Origin: Clitopilus passeckerianus
Taxonomy: Eukaryota; Basidiomycota; Agaricomycetes; Agaricales; Entolomataceae
NCBI GenBank assembly: GCA_944990035.1
Contig: CALYLX010000080.1
Span: 496,001 to 560,000 of the forward strand
DNA length: 64,000 bases
Reading direction: 5' to 3'
The notes beneath the pieces were generated by a model that worked only from the letters and a program-made list of their open reading frames with translations, was not told the DNA's origin and ran no database searches. The first letter of the stretch is position 1. Each line of letters starts with the position of its first letter. Below, one piece after another: positions 31,255 to 43,893 of this stretch. The translations under genes were made by a program, and so were the position numbers.

Positions 31255-34243
31255 ATGCTTCGCCCTGCCACCCTCCGTAAGCTTATCTCTTGGAGTCTTT
31301 GTTCTTACTCCTCCTCTCGGTATGCCAGAATACCGAGAGTGCTGGTGTCACTGGCGATATCTGTGATGGCTTAGATGGAATGGATTCTCCAAAAACTCCT
31401 GGCGGGTCTGGGGTCTGGGGTCTGTGGGCCGATCTCACAGAGGATGAAACGAACACTAGAAAGCATGATACCATCTTTCAGATGGATTCCTCTTCAAAGC
31501 TTCTTCGTGGGGGAAGCGGCGGCCATCAAACTCAACTCTGGCCACCTGCTTGGGCTGAAGGTGAACCTGGAGCTTTGGAGAACTTTCTTAAGAACCTTGC
31601 TCTTGATGATGAAAACTGTATCCGGTATACTGCAAGGTCGATTATTCTTGACTTTGGTCCTCTTATCTTGAAGGTAAGGCTTTCATCCCAAAAATGAGAC
31701 TTCAATATAGCCTAATCTTGCCCACAGTTCTCGTATCTCTTGCATACTTCGATCCAGGTTTATACAAGAGATATCTGGGAAAGTAAAATTTTACCAGAAC
31801 GCACCAAGGTGAGTAGATAGGTGTATTTAAGAGCAGACTTGAATCTGGTTACTTATAAGGATTACATTAGGCTCGGAGTGCAAAGATTGCACTTGCCATC
31901 GAGTTTGAAGACCATTTTCTCTGCTTCCTCTCAAAGGATCTAATGGTTCAGGTGTGTCCGAGTCTGCTTTTACTCTACCTGGACACTGTCACTAACTCTG
32001 CCTGTACAGCCAGAATGGGTCACACGGGAGGTTGGTCCGCTCGGATTCAAAGAGCCAAATCCGCCCGATGTCTACAATGACTTTTTGGGATTCCTCTCAG
32101 GCGTAGTGGAATGGTTGAGGGAGCGATCCGAAAAGTCGAGAACAGGGCTAGCCTCTGGTATTTTGAAGAGCGATAAGGATGCGCGGCGGGTTTGGCATGG
32201 TTTAGGTGTTTATTCAATTAATGAGGTGTTTCCACTATCAGGTAAGTAGTATCACGCCTATGGCCTGTTCACTCCGAGCTAACATGTCGTCCATCCAACT
32301 CGCTGTTCTGCAGGCCTTTCACCTTTCCTCAGCGAAGCTGAAGTTTTCAATAACCCCTCCCGTACTGCGCGACTATGTGCCGCATTTTACGCCTTCACTG
32401 CTCGTGCATGTGACAATGACCGGCTATGGTGAGTAGTAATGTTTTAACATTATTTGTATACTGTATCTCATTGATCTAATGTGATTCGGCAGGGTGGAAA
32501 TTGTAAAGCCAGCCATTAACAAACAATACAACATCTTGGCCCCAACCAGCAAGCAGCGTGAAAAGTATGCAGACTGGCTCCGTGTTCACTCCAAAAACTG
32601 CATAAAGGTGTCAGCACGCATGGGAGCACTTGTCGATCACTATCATGTATGTTGTTCCTGGCCTTTCTCGCTTTCTCGTTCCTTTTTCTCACCAAGGTCA
32701 ATCCTTATGCAGAAAACAATCGACGAAAACAAGACCGGAGCAACCTGGTATCGAAATGATCCTGAAATATTGGGATTATACGACTGCTTTGAACCCTACG
32801 AGATACGTGAGGCACTCGACAAAGACGACTTCAAATTTCTACATCCACTCATCTTTGGCGGGAAAAGCTCATTGTGATCCACTAACATCATACTTCCGAA
32901 GCAAAGGTAAGTCACTCTAACGATTCAAGAAGTATGTACCTTTGACCCAATGCGACTTCTAAGGCATTAACACTGGCTCTGATGCTCGTACATTTCTGAA
33001 GCCAGGTGTATACATGCCCAAGCCAAATTTATACCCAGAGTCGGAGCGAAAATGGGGCCAACGCCCTACATTCGCTTACAAGGTTGGTTCACGAACGGTG
33101 TGGTCAATCGTGCAACACTTTCCCTCAAACAGCCAACCGGAGAACAGGGTGAAAGCAATGTAAGTATTGGTTTTCAATGACAGCACTGTGAACTTATTAG
33201 TCGATTATCTAGGGGTGTTCGTAATATCACACCACTAGTTGATATCTGGCTAGAGCAGGAGAAGGATTGGGACCCTGTTCGCACGTCTAAGCTGCTGAAA
33301 AACATAGCTTACAGCAATGATGTTGGGGTTGGGCCACTTGAGTACCTCGGGAATGCTCAGATCTCGAAGTCCGCTCATAATATTACACAGTAAGTTGTAT
33401 TTTTACCTTCCTTGTAGTAGTCAACTACTTGACATGTTTTCCCCAGTATATTTCTATTCCGTGGCGATGTTGGCGAAGAAGGTACTCCGGAATATTATGC
33501 AAAGCGCATGCTTCATCGACGACACTGGAGGTCAAACACGAAACTAAAGACCCGGAAGATTCATGGGGCAAACAAGAGCAGCAAGCGTGCACTCAAGAAG
33601 GATCTGCAAGAACTGGAAAAGCGGTTTATAAAAAGGCAACAAGATGATGATGATTCGGACGAGGAAGACCGGAGCTTAGGTGAGCTTGCTTTGTACCCAA
33701 GAACGTCCGACCGCTAACATGTGCGCATTAGACACAGAGGAAGCATCATCTCGCTTTACTTCTGATGCTGAGATCATGTCTTTCGCAGGTACCAGCAGCT
33801 TGGCCAGTACCGCGCACGCACATAGTACGAGCAGCGATGATTCTGAATCATCTACTCTACCATTAGCCAGTTCATCTATGGGGAGGATTGGTCTTCTAAA
33901 CCGCTACCACTACTCGGCTTCCACCTACTCTGCCTCCATCTACGAAGGGGTAGCTGACCTTCTAGGGGACCTAGGAGATCTGGAACCTCTGCCTCCAATC
34001 TCGGATTATGAACCAAGCGAATCAAGCGAACCATCAACTTCTCGTTCTACCTCTCCCGTTCCCCCGTTATGAGTATTACCACTGGCCAGAAGCGAAAGCG
34101 AAAGCCAAGAACAAGCGCTGATGCATTGGTTGTGTCTCAAAGAGACTTGTTACCTGAATTGGACGAATTGGATGACATTGGACGGAATCGGAGGCGGCAG
34201 CGAAGGAATACTGGCAAGGATAAGGCAAAAGAGAGGAAGAATT
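31255..34243 (+). pseudogene. Orphan multi-exon gene 1 (frameshifted)
   Basis: Exons inferred from GT-AG signals: (about 31290)-31673, 31728-31808, 31871-31951, 32010-32241, 32314-32428, 32493-32646, 32713-32906, 32964-33159, 33213-33389, 33447-33679 and 33732-34072 or 34243. The conceptual protein includes ALENFLKNLALDDENCIRYT, WVTREVGPLGFKEPNPPDVY, KQYNILAPTSKQREKYADWL, an Asp-rich stretch (QQDDDDSDEEDRS), a Ser-rich region and a basic tail (GQKRKRKPRT). I do not recognise a domain. One extra A near 32865 (AAAA) shifts the frame between LIFGGK and AHCDPL, and another shift at CCCCC near 34062 separates the basic tail. Both are homopolymers. The 5' end is uncertain: ATG 31255 is not in frame with the first long exon. 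Confidence 0.6.
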
Positions 34244-34555
34244 GAAAGCAGGTGTTAGTAGTCAGTATCATTATTGTTGGTCGGTCGATAGGCTTGCCTC
34301 TTCGTTCAGAAATCATGACATGTGTATCAAGATCCAGGCTAGATTAGTATGCAGTGTGTTCGTCCCAGAGCTTGTGATTGTACACATGCCTAGATGTTCA
34401 GATGCTAGATGTCCGAGTGTCCAAGTGCCCTTTCAATCGATTCATCGCTATCTAATCAGCTCGATTATTTTGGTTCTTTCTACCTTCGGCGCAAGTTTTT
34501 TTCTTCTTTCTCTCTCGCAGCTTGTGCTTGAGACACACTCGACACGATTCAATTT

Positions 34556-35743
34556 ATGGAGCCAGCAAATGATCCAGATTTCAAGGCTCAGTCTATCACT
34601 TTCAATGGCCTTTCTTCACAACCGTGGCCATGCTCCGAGCAACCTGTGCTGCCACTGGCAACACTCCATCCAGAGTTTGATCACACAGAGCGGGTATATC
34701 ATCTTCAAGTAAGTACTTTACAAGGCACGATCAACTTGAAAGGACAAAAATCTAAACTAGTGGTTACTAGGCCGAAGATAAGATATTCACTATCCACCAA
34801 GCCCAGCTCTGTAGGTTTTCCGAAGCAATGAATGGGATATTAAGCCTACCCAATGACATGGAAGAAGGAACAATGTTAAAACCTATCCATTTGCCTGGCG
34901 CGGCTTCAGACTGGACTGAATTCTTTCATTGGCTTCATACGTGCGTGATCATTAGGGTAGCTACTTTTGCTAGTTAATGGTGCTGAATAAGCTGGTTCTA
35001 GGCCTAATCTTGGTGTCAAGGTTGAACGGTCCGCCGAACATTACGCCAGTGTTCACCAGATCTCCCATCAGTGGGATGTCGAACCTGGAATGAAGTATGC
35101 AAAAGTTGGCATTCTCGACCTAGGCTTGCCTGCCCCTGCGATGCTCAAATACGGCCAGATGTTCTATATCCGGGACTGGGTTCAATCATCTATTGAAGCC
35201 TTACTTGTTCCGAACGCAACTATTCGGGACTGGACCGATACAGAGTTCAACCAGATTGGGCTGATCTCAGTACCTATTTTCATGCGAGCCTTTGATAAAC
35301 TCAAGCACCAGCGCGAACTATTTGCGGCCGTTCCACCTAAACTACCCGAACCATATGTGTTCTCGGGCTGTCGACATCACGAGCTGTGCAGAAACGATTG
35401 GACAAACCTCTGGTGCAAGTTCATTGCCAGATTAATCCTCCATCCGACTTCACCACTTCCCTTTACCAAGGTAGTTGATAAAGTGATCGAATGGTCATTT
35501 CCTAAGATGACAGACAGCTGCAAGAGTAGTCTTGTCACTTCGCTATCTGAGATGGATGCATTTCAACTTGAAGTTCGATTGCGGGAATCGGTTGTCAAAG
35601 ATATCTGCTCTGCACATGGAATTATGGTCGTAAGTTCTGCCCTTGTTTCTTCTGCCCCAGTTCAATTTTATAATCTAATGGCCAGTTTCCCTTGTCTGGT
35701 TCATAGCAGCTTTAGCCAACCAACAATAGTTCGGGACTTTTAA
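34556..35743 (+). CDS. BTB/POZ-domain protein, three exons
   Basis: Exons 34556-34708, 34771-34940 and 35002-35743, all with GT-AG introns. The start MEPANDPDFKAQSITFNG is followed by HPEFDHTERVYHLQ, then AEDKIFTIHQAQLCRFSEAM in exon 2, which matches the fungal BTB pattern (short lead, 'v-d-x-l-F-x-V-H-r-x-l-l' then a helix). The C-terminal half has a Cys/Trp-rich region (CRHHELCRNDWTNLWCKFIA) common in basidiomycete BTB proteins. Such proteins usually act in protein-protein contacts, often as ubiquitin-ligase adaptors; the target is unknown. An optional intron at about 35629-35660 would change the last residues. No inactivating change was seen. Confidence 0.65.
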
Positions 35744-36006
35744 CGACTTTTAACCATTTGACCATTGTTTGTCCGTTCCGCACTGGCATTTCCCATCAAA
35801 TGTCGCCTTTTACCACTATGTATGCTGTATTCGAGTCTTCTGTCTGCAATTAAATGCCATGTGGTTGTTCTTATCCTTCATCAGTTGTGGAGTTGAATTC
35901 CGACTTGAAAATTCCTCCGAAATCAAACCATTCACACATCTTTACTAGTATTTGCTTGCTCGATCTACTACTATTCTAAGTCTCTTCTGTTTCGAATCTT
36001 CACATC
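35744..36006. promoter_or_regulatory. Intergenic region before the integrase-core gene
   Basis: It separates the BTB stop from ATG 36007. It is pyrimidine-rich near the 3' end (CTATTCTAAGTCTCTTCTG), as is common upstream of fungal start codons. No defined site was recognised. Confidence 0.3.
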
Positions 36007-38066
36007 ATGATGTCTATCCCTCATCTCCCTGCAAGTGATGTCCCATGGTTCGCAAATATCTATGAGGCTGCACAGGTCCTTGAGGACATTTTCTCAAATG
36101 CAAAGACTCTGCTGGAAAGCGAGAATTTCAATCTTCATCGCATTCGCTATCATACAGAAAACATCACAACGAGTGCGCTGCCCTTGCTTTTTGGACTGCA
36201 GCGTTTAGCAGCAGCAGAAGGCCTTCCTTTGATCTGGATTGTTGAGGTTGCTGAAACTTACGGCCAACTCATGGAAGATCTGGTGTGTGCTGAGGTGACT
36301 ATATCAGGACGGTGAGCTTCTCAGAATTCTTTTATTCTCTCACTTGAAAATAGTGCTAATACTGAAACCAGAGAAGACACAGAGGAACAACATAATGTTA
36401 CTCGGCCTAACCCTATGATAACATCTGCTCCGAGCCCTCATCCTACCCGCGGCCATGGTCGTCCTCGAAAGGAGATCAACCCACAGTTTTTACAAGAGGC
36501 AATGAAGCCAGGTCGGCGCATTACTCTCCAAAAACTTGCTGATGCACTCAACATCCATCGCAACACCCTCCGGCTATTTAAAGCGCCACAACGTTGATTA
36601 CAAGTTCTCCCAACTTTCTAATCATGATTTAGATACTCTCGTCAAGACGTTTCGTGAAGAAAAGCCAGACTCAGGTGTTCGGTATCTCATTGGATTTCTC
36701 CGAAATCATGGACTTCGTGTCCAAAAGTGCTGAGTACACATGTCTATCCATCGTGTAGACCATCTTGGTTATACAGTCCACCAGCACCTGCGGCGCAAAA
36801 TAGCTCGCAAGGTGTACCAGGTTGCTCGGCCCAATGCACTTTGGCATATTGATGGTCACCACAAGCTAATTCTATGGGGCATTGTCATCCATGGATGTGT
36901 GGATGGATACTCACAAAAGGTAAGTAAGTACTGACTGCTTCTGCTTCGCTACACCTCATCAACTTTCTTGCAGGTTACAGGCCTACGTGCAAGTGACAAC
37001 AATCGCTCTTCAACGGTTCTAGGCATGTTTCTAGATGCGATAATGCAACATGGAATCCCCTCCTGTGTTCGCGGTGACCGTGGAGGAGAGAACCGAGATG
37101 TTTCAATTCTGATGATCATGCTTCGTGGAGCTCAACGTGCTTCATTTATGTGGGGAACATCTACTCATAACACAAGAATTGAGCGTCTATGGGTTGAAGT
37201 TGGTTCTCAGTTTGCTCGCCGTTGGAAGGCATTCTTCCTTCGCCTTGAAAGCCAGCATCACTTGGACCGGTCCGACCCAGAACATCTTTGGCTACTTCAC
37301 TATCTCTTCCTTGATGATCTCAATGACGACTGTGATACCTTTGCCCAGCAATGGAACTTGCACCCTATTTCAGGAGCTGGGCATGATCAAAGCCCCGATG
37401 TAGGTTGACAGCTTGAGATTTTACTACATAGAACAATGTATGCTAACGAAGCTATGGTTATAGGACATGTTCTTTCTAGGACAGTTGGAACACGGAGTGT
37501 ATAACAATTCTCCCCAAGAGTCAGATGCGCATCCCAGTAATATCTGGGCATTATTTTCCAATGATGAAACCCCTTCGACGAATCAAGTTCTTCAATTCCT
37601 TCAGGCCCAAGAAGTTGTGGGGAGGGAAGAAGCACTCGGAGACGACGACAGAGAGGCTGATGAAAATGCAATGGATGTCGATGATGAAGAAGCACCTATG
37701 CAGCAGTGTGGGCCTACCATTGCAGAGAATATTGAGCGGAACTTCCGTCATGATCCAATCCATGCACCAACTAAAGCCACTCCATTCCGCTCAGAAGAAT
37801 CGGCCTCTGTCTTCGTGGAATCACTCGGTACCCTTATTGAACATAGCATAGTCCCACAGGGCTACAATGCTACTTCAGGAGAGTGGGGAGAGAATGGATA
37901 TCCTTCGATAGGAACAATTCAGGTCGGTCGAAGGGGAGGGGGTAAAGCTATTACTATACTGCTTCCAGATAGAATCTGGCGGCCTAGGACAGAGAAATGG
38001 GCACAAGGGCTTCATGCAATGACTCGTGTACTTGCAATGGTAGAAAACAATGTCATCCTTCACTAG
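36007..38066 (+). pseudogene. Integrase-core (DDE) protein gene, two lesions
   Basis: Exons 36007-36311, 36372-36919, 36974-37399 and 37464-38066. The N-terminal 100 aa are helical. Next come an AT-hook-like GRPRKEI and a helix-turn-helix (RITLQKLADALNIHRNTLR), then an integrase core: ALWHIDGHHKLI (first Asp), CVRGDRGGENRDV (second Asp) and NTRIERLWVEVG (Glu), with 34 residues between the second Asp and Glu by my count. The C-terminus has HPISGAGHDQSPD, FLGQLEHGVY and an acidic stretch. It belongs to an integrase-core family abundant in mushroom genomes, related to retroviral-type integrases but not inside an LTR element here. An extra base near 36572 (CTCCGGCTAT) shifts the frame, and TGA 36731-36733 interrupts it. 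The triad itself is intact. Confidence 0.75.
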
Positions 38067-38512
38067 AATGTTAGGCTTCTGAACGTTGGCTCAACCTTTC
38101 ACTTAATGCAATGCTAGTAGAGAGAGGTCGTATGGACCACTAGATTTGAACATTAAAAGGATCTAATATATTGAGAAATGCTAAGTATTGTTGCACCGTA
38201 CGTGTGCGTGCTGAGTTTGGACTCTCTCAGAAGGGAAGAACTTGAAGAAGAACAAATATGAAAAGGAGTAAAAAGTGAGGTAGCAAAAATGGATGTGTGA
38301 AGCGGATGGGATGGGGTATGCTAAGAAAGGGAAACGAAAGTACGTGCAAGAAGCAGACAGGCGCTGTATACACAGTATTGACAGGGGTATATAGTATATA
38401 GCCACTAGCGCAACAAGAAGAGATACTGTAGGTATCTGCAAGTAGAGGTAAAACTAAGAGTGGGGTAAGCAACACATCATGGTGTATTGCAAGTGCAACC
38501 ACCCACCACTTC
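38067..38512. other. Convergent intergenic region
   Basis: The region lies between the ends of two convergent genes. No ORF of interest, repeat end or terminator motif beyond AT-rich runs was recognised. Confidence 0.35.
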
Positions 38513-40465
38513 TCAAGCATAAGGGTCGCCGAGCAAATCATCAATAACAAAGGAGCTGAAAGACTGTAAAGCCTGCTCTTCTTGTTCTTGCACCGAAGAA
38601 AGTGCGGATGTTTCTGCAATTGTGTCAACGGAAGAGGTTGAGGAGGCCCGCTTGCGCTTTACGAGGCCAAAACTTAGATTGGTATGGTCTAGGTTCGACC
38701 GAGGTCGGGATAAGGCTGAAGTAGACTTAGAGCTTTCGTTCTTGGTGGCTGTTGTAGAGAGAACGGAAATACACATATTAGGACACATTAAGTTCTGATG
38801 AGGTCAATAGCATAGACTCACCTCGAGTATTGTATGTGATACGCCTTCGCTTCCATGAAGTGAGCTGAGAGACTGGGGGCATAGATTCCTCCGAGTCCGA
38901 TGATGAAGAGCCTAATTCATTTTCCAAATCTTCTGACTCGCTAGACTCCACGATAATTACTTCTTTCCCTTTCCCTTTGGCCAGAGATGAGGTAGTGACA
39001 ACTGCAGAATCTGCACCGACGTCTGCTAATTCTTATGAGCAAATGCAACAAACAATCAAGTTGAGATCTACTTGCCAGATAGGCTGATAATGCGCTCAGC
39101 ATTAATCAACTCCCATTTCCATCGAACAGCAGATTCGGCACGGATATGAATAGTCAAGCAATTTACCATCCTAAGTCGGGTAGCTAGAAAATGCAAAGTC
39201 TCAGTCATCATGTGAGAAGCAGAATGGACACAATGGCTTACTGATAATAAGGGTAATGTTTCGGAAGGATGTGCGCTGGGCACTCTGCGCATATGTCTGA
39301 AGATCTCATCCGGATGGGTGTATGAGCCCAGGAACTACCTCTACCGATCGGCCCTCATGAGCACAGAGCAACCAGGGTAAAAGGTGGGGAAATTCAGATG
39401 AGTTAGCACCTATATTAACCTTCGCAGGGTGCTCATCAAGTCGACCAAAGATATCCCTAAAGGAGTCGCTGAGATTTCAAAGTTTGGTTTCAATCTCATG
39501 TGAGGTCTATTCAAGGCCAAATGAGATTCCTGCGAAGTGTTGTAGTTAGTGACAAATCAGCAATGTGTCTCTGAATCCCACCATTCTCATGATCTGCGTG
39601 CGCAAAACCAGCAGCCTGGAATCATCGGACCTGGACTACGTTTGGCCACGCAAAGCTCTTTCGAAGGTCGGATCGGTTGAGGGTGAATGCATCCACGTTT
39701 GCAGATATAGCAGGCTCGGAGGCAGAGGAGGCAGATGCATCCTCCTTGCTCTCAATCTAGGTAGGCCAGGCGGACAAATATCAGATTGTAGAAGCGGCTT
39801 GGAAAGCAAAAAAGTAAAACTTACTCTACATATACCATAAGGAAGAATCACGACTGCCGAAACTTTGAAGTACTTTTCAGTGTCGTCCTGCCATATGCAA
39901 AATGAGTACTAGCGACTTGAGCAGTCCAAAAAAAACTGACCTTCTTCTTTCCTTTTGCTGTAGAGATCCCTCCAGCCTTCCAGTTCGATGGGGCAGATAC
40001 TTTTCGAAGGCCACACTTAGTCTCGGTCTCAGCCGTAGCTATCATGACTGGTAAAGTCACTGATCGAGATGCCTTGTGTGTTCTTGCCTTTTGGAGCGGC
40101 ACAACCTGAGATGATTGTGGCATACTAGCAGAGGCAGAGGCAACTATTGATGAGACCAGCTCCGATATATGCGTGGAACGTCGAGGAGGAGGATGTGAGG
40201 TTGCCTCTAGATTGTCAAGAGCAGCTTGAAGACGCCTAGCAATGGCTTGCGACTCTTCACCAATGGAAGAAGGAACAGAGAATGAGGAAGGTCGAGGAGT
40301 CCTGTGATTGTGTCGTGGGCAAGGAGGAAGAGGACTGGATTCCATGGAATCCAATAGTGATAGTGAGTCATCAGCGATGATAGCAGAGTCCATCGAAGAG
40401 TCGGCATTGTCAGAAATTCCATTGAATTCTTCAAAGTCTACGTCGTCATCAGAGTAGCCAGACAT
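38513..40465 (-). CDS. Acidic Ser-rich multi-exon protein, orphan
   Basis: The gene starts at ATG 40465 (MSGYSDDDVDFEEFNGIS). Exon 1 is 39941-40465, exon 2 39825-39887, exon 3 39640-39756; later exons include one near 39300-39560 (FPHLLPWLLCAHEGRSVEVV), one near 39080-39180 (RLRMVNCLTIHIRAESAVRW, KWELINAERIISLSGK) and one at 38830-39030 (EVIIVESSESEDLENELGSS). The last exon ends DDLLGDPYA-stop at 38513. Most of the protein is low-complexity, acidic and Ser-rich, with KR-rich patches (LVKRKRASS) that look like nuclear signals. The central RLRMVNCL-WKWELINAER block is the only globular-looking part. I do not recognise a domain. Exact splice sites downstream of exon 3 are uncertain. Confidence 0.5.
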
Positions 40466-41246
40466 GAGGATCCAGTGAAAGGTAATAGAGAAGAGGTAGA
40501 TTAGAAGGAAGAAAGGCAAATGGAATGGATAAAGAGCGTGGTGAGAATTCTGTAACCAGTGATTGTGGTCAGAGACAGCAAAGTTGGTCGGATTCTGGAG
40601 TAAAACGAGAGAGTAGCACTCAATTTTTATAGCAACTTCCACCCATTGAACGTGTTTTCAACCCGCATAAAGGCGATATGAGGATCACAAGTACTTGCCT
40701 GCAGGCTAGGTGGAGTTCGCAAGAATGAATCAAGTTGTACGAATTCATACAGTGTTTGGCCTTGGAAGGCCTTGGAACAAGGATTACCTGTCAGGTTTTG
40801 GAATCACACAGCAGCATACCGGACATTCCGAATTCAGATGTATTCGGGAGTTTGACAATGAACAACAATATTCTGGAGTAAAGACCTAGTAGATAGCACA
40901 AGGAAATGAGAGAGAGGGAGATCTGTCGGCCCAGGGTTATAGTTATTAGACTTTGCTCACCATGAGAGTAGAATATTTTACTCACTGGGTAATACCTTTG
41001 ACTTGAGGGAGGACCAGGACCCTGCTGCCTTTTCTATTCCGTAGCTGCCTGCAGATCACTTGTTCTGCACGTTGTGTTCGCCAAGTATTGACTAGGTAAG
41101 GATCCTGCGAGTGCGCCAAGACGGAGCATGCTGATAGGTCCATTTTGAGCGGGATTTGGAATGCCAGAGACCTGACGTGCAAGGAAAGCAGGATGGACAG
41201 ACTTGGAGAGCGTATCGTAGCCGTAATGATAGATCCATTTGAAGGG
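40466..41246. other. Unassigned flank before the right inverted repeat
   Basis: Only short minus-strand frames occur (for example 40982-41251), with no recognisable domain. The right end is the inner boundary of the inverted repeat. Confidence 0.35.
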
Positions 41247-43893
41247 GGCAAGGTGTGGCTGTGGGCTCGATGACATAAGCCATCAAACGCGCGGAGGAGG
41301 GAGATTTACTCAAGGACCCTCGAAAGAATGTACCACAGAGATACACACAGAAGGCCGTAGTGGCCAATACTCAGGACTTAAGCTCATATTATATATATCT
41401 TCTCGTATACTAAGCCTTATAAATACTGTAACAGTGCAAGAGGGCGTTTGGACCCGATCTTTGAAGCTCATCTCGAGCAAAGCAGGCTCAGCCGGGGATA
41501 TCAAACCGGCTAACACGGTAAACCGGCTATTCCAACAACCACTCAACCCTCTTATGAGATTTCAATGCCCTGATTCTAAGTTTCGCAAAAGAGGTGCCAC
41601 AATTGAGATCATAGATGGCATTCGAAATGTGAATGATATAAGGCATACAGCTCCTCTATATACAATACATGGCACCTCATGAGTAATACGGCACTAGGTT
41701 GAATAATACGGCACTTTTTATTTTTTGTGCATTTGGAACAGCATACTGCTCCCTCTCCTTTGAAGAAGAAGCAGACGCTCAAATCCACCACGCGCGGCCC
41801 ATCGCGCAGACAGTGCTTCATTTATGTGTGCAGAGGCACTGGCAGCGATGCTATCCCTGCGCCTCTCCCCATTCCGCCTGAACAGGCTGTTTCTACTCTC
41901 AACCTCCGGCTGTCTGCTGGAGGTTCTCGCAACAATGCCATTCATGCCGAAGTAGGCAGGGGTGACGCTATCATTGTCCACTTCAGCAACACACCCACCC
42001 ACAGCGACCTGGGCATTATCCGGCTCGCTGTGCAGCGCGTTGGTACCCTCTACAGAGGGTGGCCAGCCGATTGTCAACGTGAATGTAGAGGTCCCTGCAT
42101 CGCATTCCTACGCCCGCATCACTGGTGTGCCCTACTACTCCTCTGGCGCAGTGGGCAGAACTCCAGTCACTCCTGACACTATGGAAGCACTCCTGCGTCA
42201 GAACACCACTATGTCGTCGCTCCAGCTTGCTGGCATCCTCTTTGATCTGTTACCACCACTATTACAGCCACAACAGTGACGCAAATTCGCCCTCAAGCAC
42301 TTGCACACCGCTCAACTCACCAGCTTTCACGCCTGTCTGCACTATGAGTAGTGCAGGAGGCAACAAGAAGAACTCCCGGCCGCCGACCCACCCCGATGCC
42401 CTCCACGCCTCAGAGGATCATGGCAATAGCTATGGCGCATTTGACGGCGAAGAAACCCCCAGGGACCCTCTGGCGCTCGAAACAAGCGTCCAACTCCAGC
42501 AATGGATGAGGATGATGGTCTTGAGTATGCTGGAAGCCCTGCTCCTCTGCCCCTTCCTCCTCTGAACATAAGCGCAGGAAGGACGCCTCTGGTGCTGCCG
42601 TTGCGCAGCCCAAGTCCAGAACTGCCTCTAGGGCTGGTTCACCCTCCCAAACAGAGTTCCTTCCTCTGTTTACTGGTCACGATGAGTCGGAATCCTGCGG
42701 TTTGACACTGCAGGCCACTGAGAGCGCTGCAGAGGATGACGTTGAGGCACTCACAGACTCCTCTCGACTATCCAAGGGTGGATGGTGCAGGTTGCATCAT
42801 CCTTTGACGACGAGCGGAATGCTCGAGAGATCGCCAATGCCCTTATCAGCACTGTTGCACAAGCAGTGAGCTCGCACTTCCTTGACTATCTTTCTGTAGA
42901 TGAAGGACATGTGCCTCAAGTCAGGCGTGTTAGAGACGCCTTAAACAGCCTCCTACCTCCTCCTCCCCAGCAGCGCCCCAAGCGCGCCGCTGCTTCCTCA
43001 GGTGCAGCGCCAGCTGCATCCGCACACTCCTCTGCTGCTGCAGGAGGGCATGGTGTAGCACCGGCCTCCAGGCGCTCCCCCCAGCGCCTCCCAGGCGCCA
43101 GGACGCCTCCCACCCACTGGTCACAAATCTCTGGCCCCCATGGAGGGACAGGAGTCCACAGCAACATCTCAGCAACCTAACAACCCGGTCCCTGGACTGG
43201 ACTCAGGTGTTGCTACAGGTGCTGCCCCTTCCCAACCGCAACCAGAGCGGATCCATTCAGGTAACTGGATGCAATTCCAGCGCCGGTTTGCCCGCCTCCC
43301 CAGGCGCCTGCTACACCGCGTAGCGCCTAATCCGCATGCTGTGCGTGCACCAAAGCCTGCCAATGCGTCCCAGCAGCAGCAGCAACCACAACAGCGTCAG
43401 CGCGCTCCCAAGGCGTCCTACGCTTCTGTCGCTTTGCAGCCGCCTAGGAGGCCTGCACACACCGCCCCTCGCTCTTTTGCAGAGGTTACTGTTGGCATGA
43501 CTGCGCACCAATGCGCAGAACTTGCTGAACTCGCGCGCCATCTCCCTGGACTATCCTGGGATGAAGTAGCGCAACTCAAGGACAATTCTAATGCTAACAA
43601 GCGCAAGGCAGCGTCCTCTCCCCTCCCCTCTGCTCCCTCTCCTTTGAAGAAGAAGCAGAAGCTCAAATCCACTACACGCGGTCCCTCACGCAGGCAGTGC
43701 TTCATCTATGTGCGCAGAGGCACTGGGGATGATGCTATCCCTGCTCCCCTCCCCATTGCGCCTGAACAGGCGGTTTCCACCCTCAACCTTCGTTTGTCTA
43801 ATGGAGGTTCCCGCAACAACGCCATCCATGCCGAAGTGGGCAGAGGCGACGCAATCATTGTTCACTTTAGTGACACCCCCACCCACAGCGACT
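41247..43893 (+). repeat. Right arm of the inverted repeat
   Basis: Contains unit U (41247-41748), the ORF1 fragment equivalent to copy I (41749-42233), and the first 1.66 kb of LINE copy J, equivalent to copy H. Relative to the left arm it has many single-base losses in runs (for example ACCCCGATG for ACCCCCGATG near 42395, CAGAGGATC for CAGAGGGATC near 42415) and a larger loss near 43075-43120. Confidence 0.9.

Noticed and set aside
30743..41748. Unit U as proven terminal inverted repeats of a giant transposon
   Set aside because: The inverted repeat continues outward into LINE fragments on both sides, so U's outer edge is not shown to be an element end and no target duplication is seen; kept only as a hypothesis.
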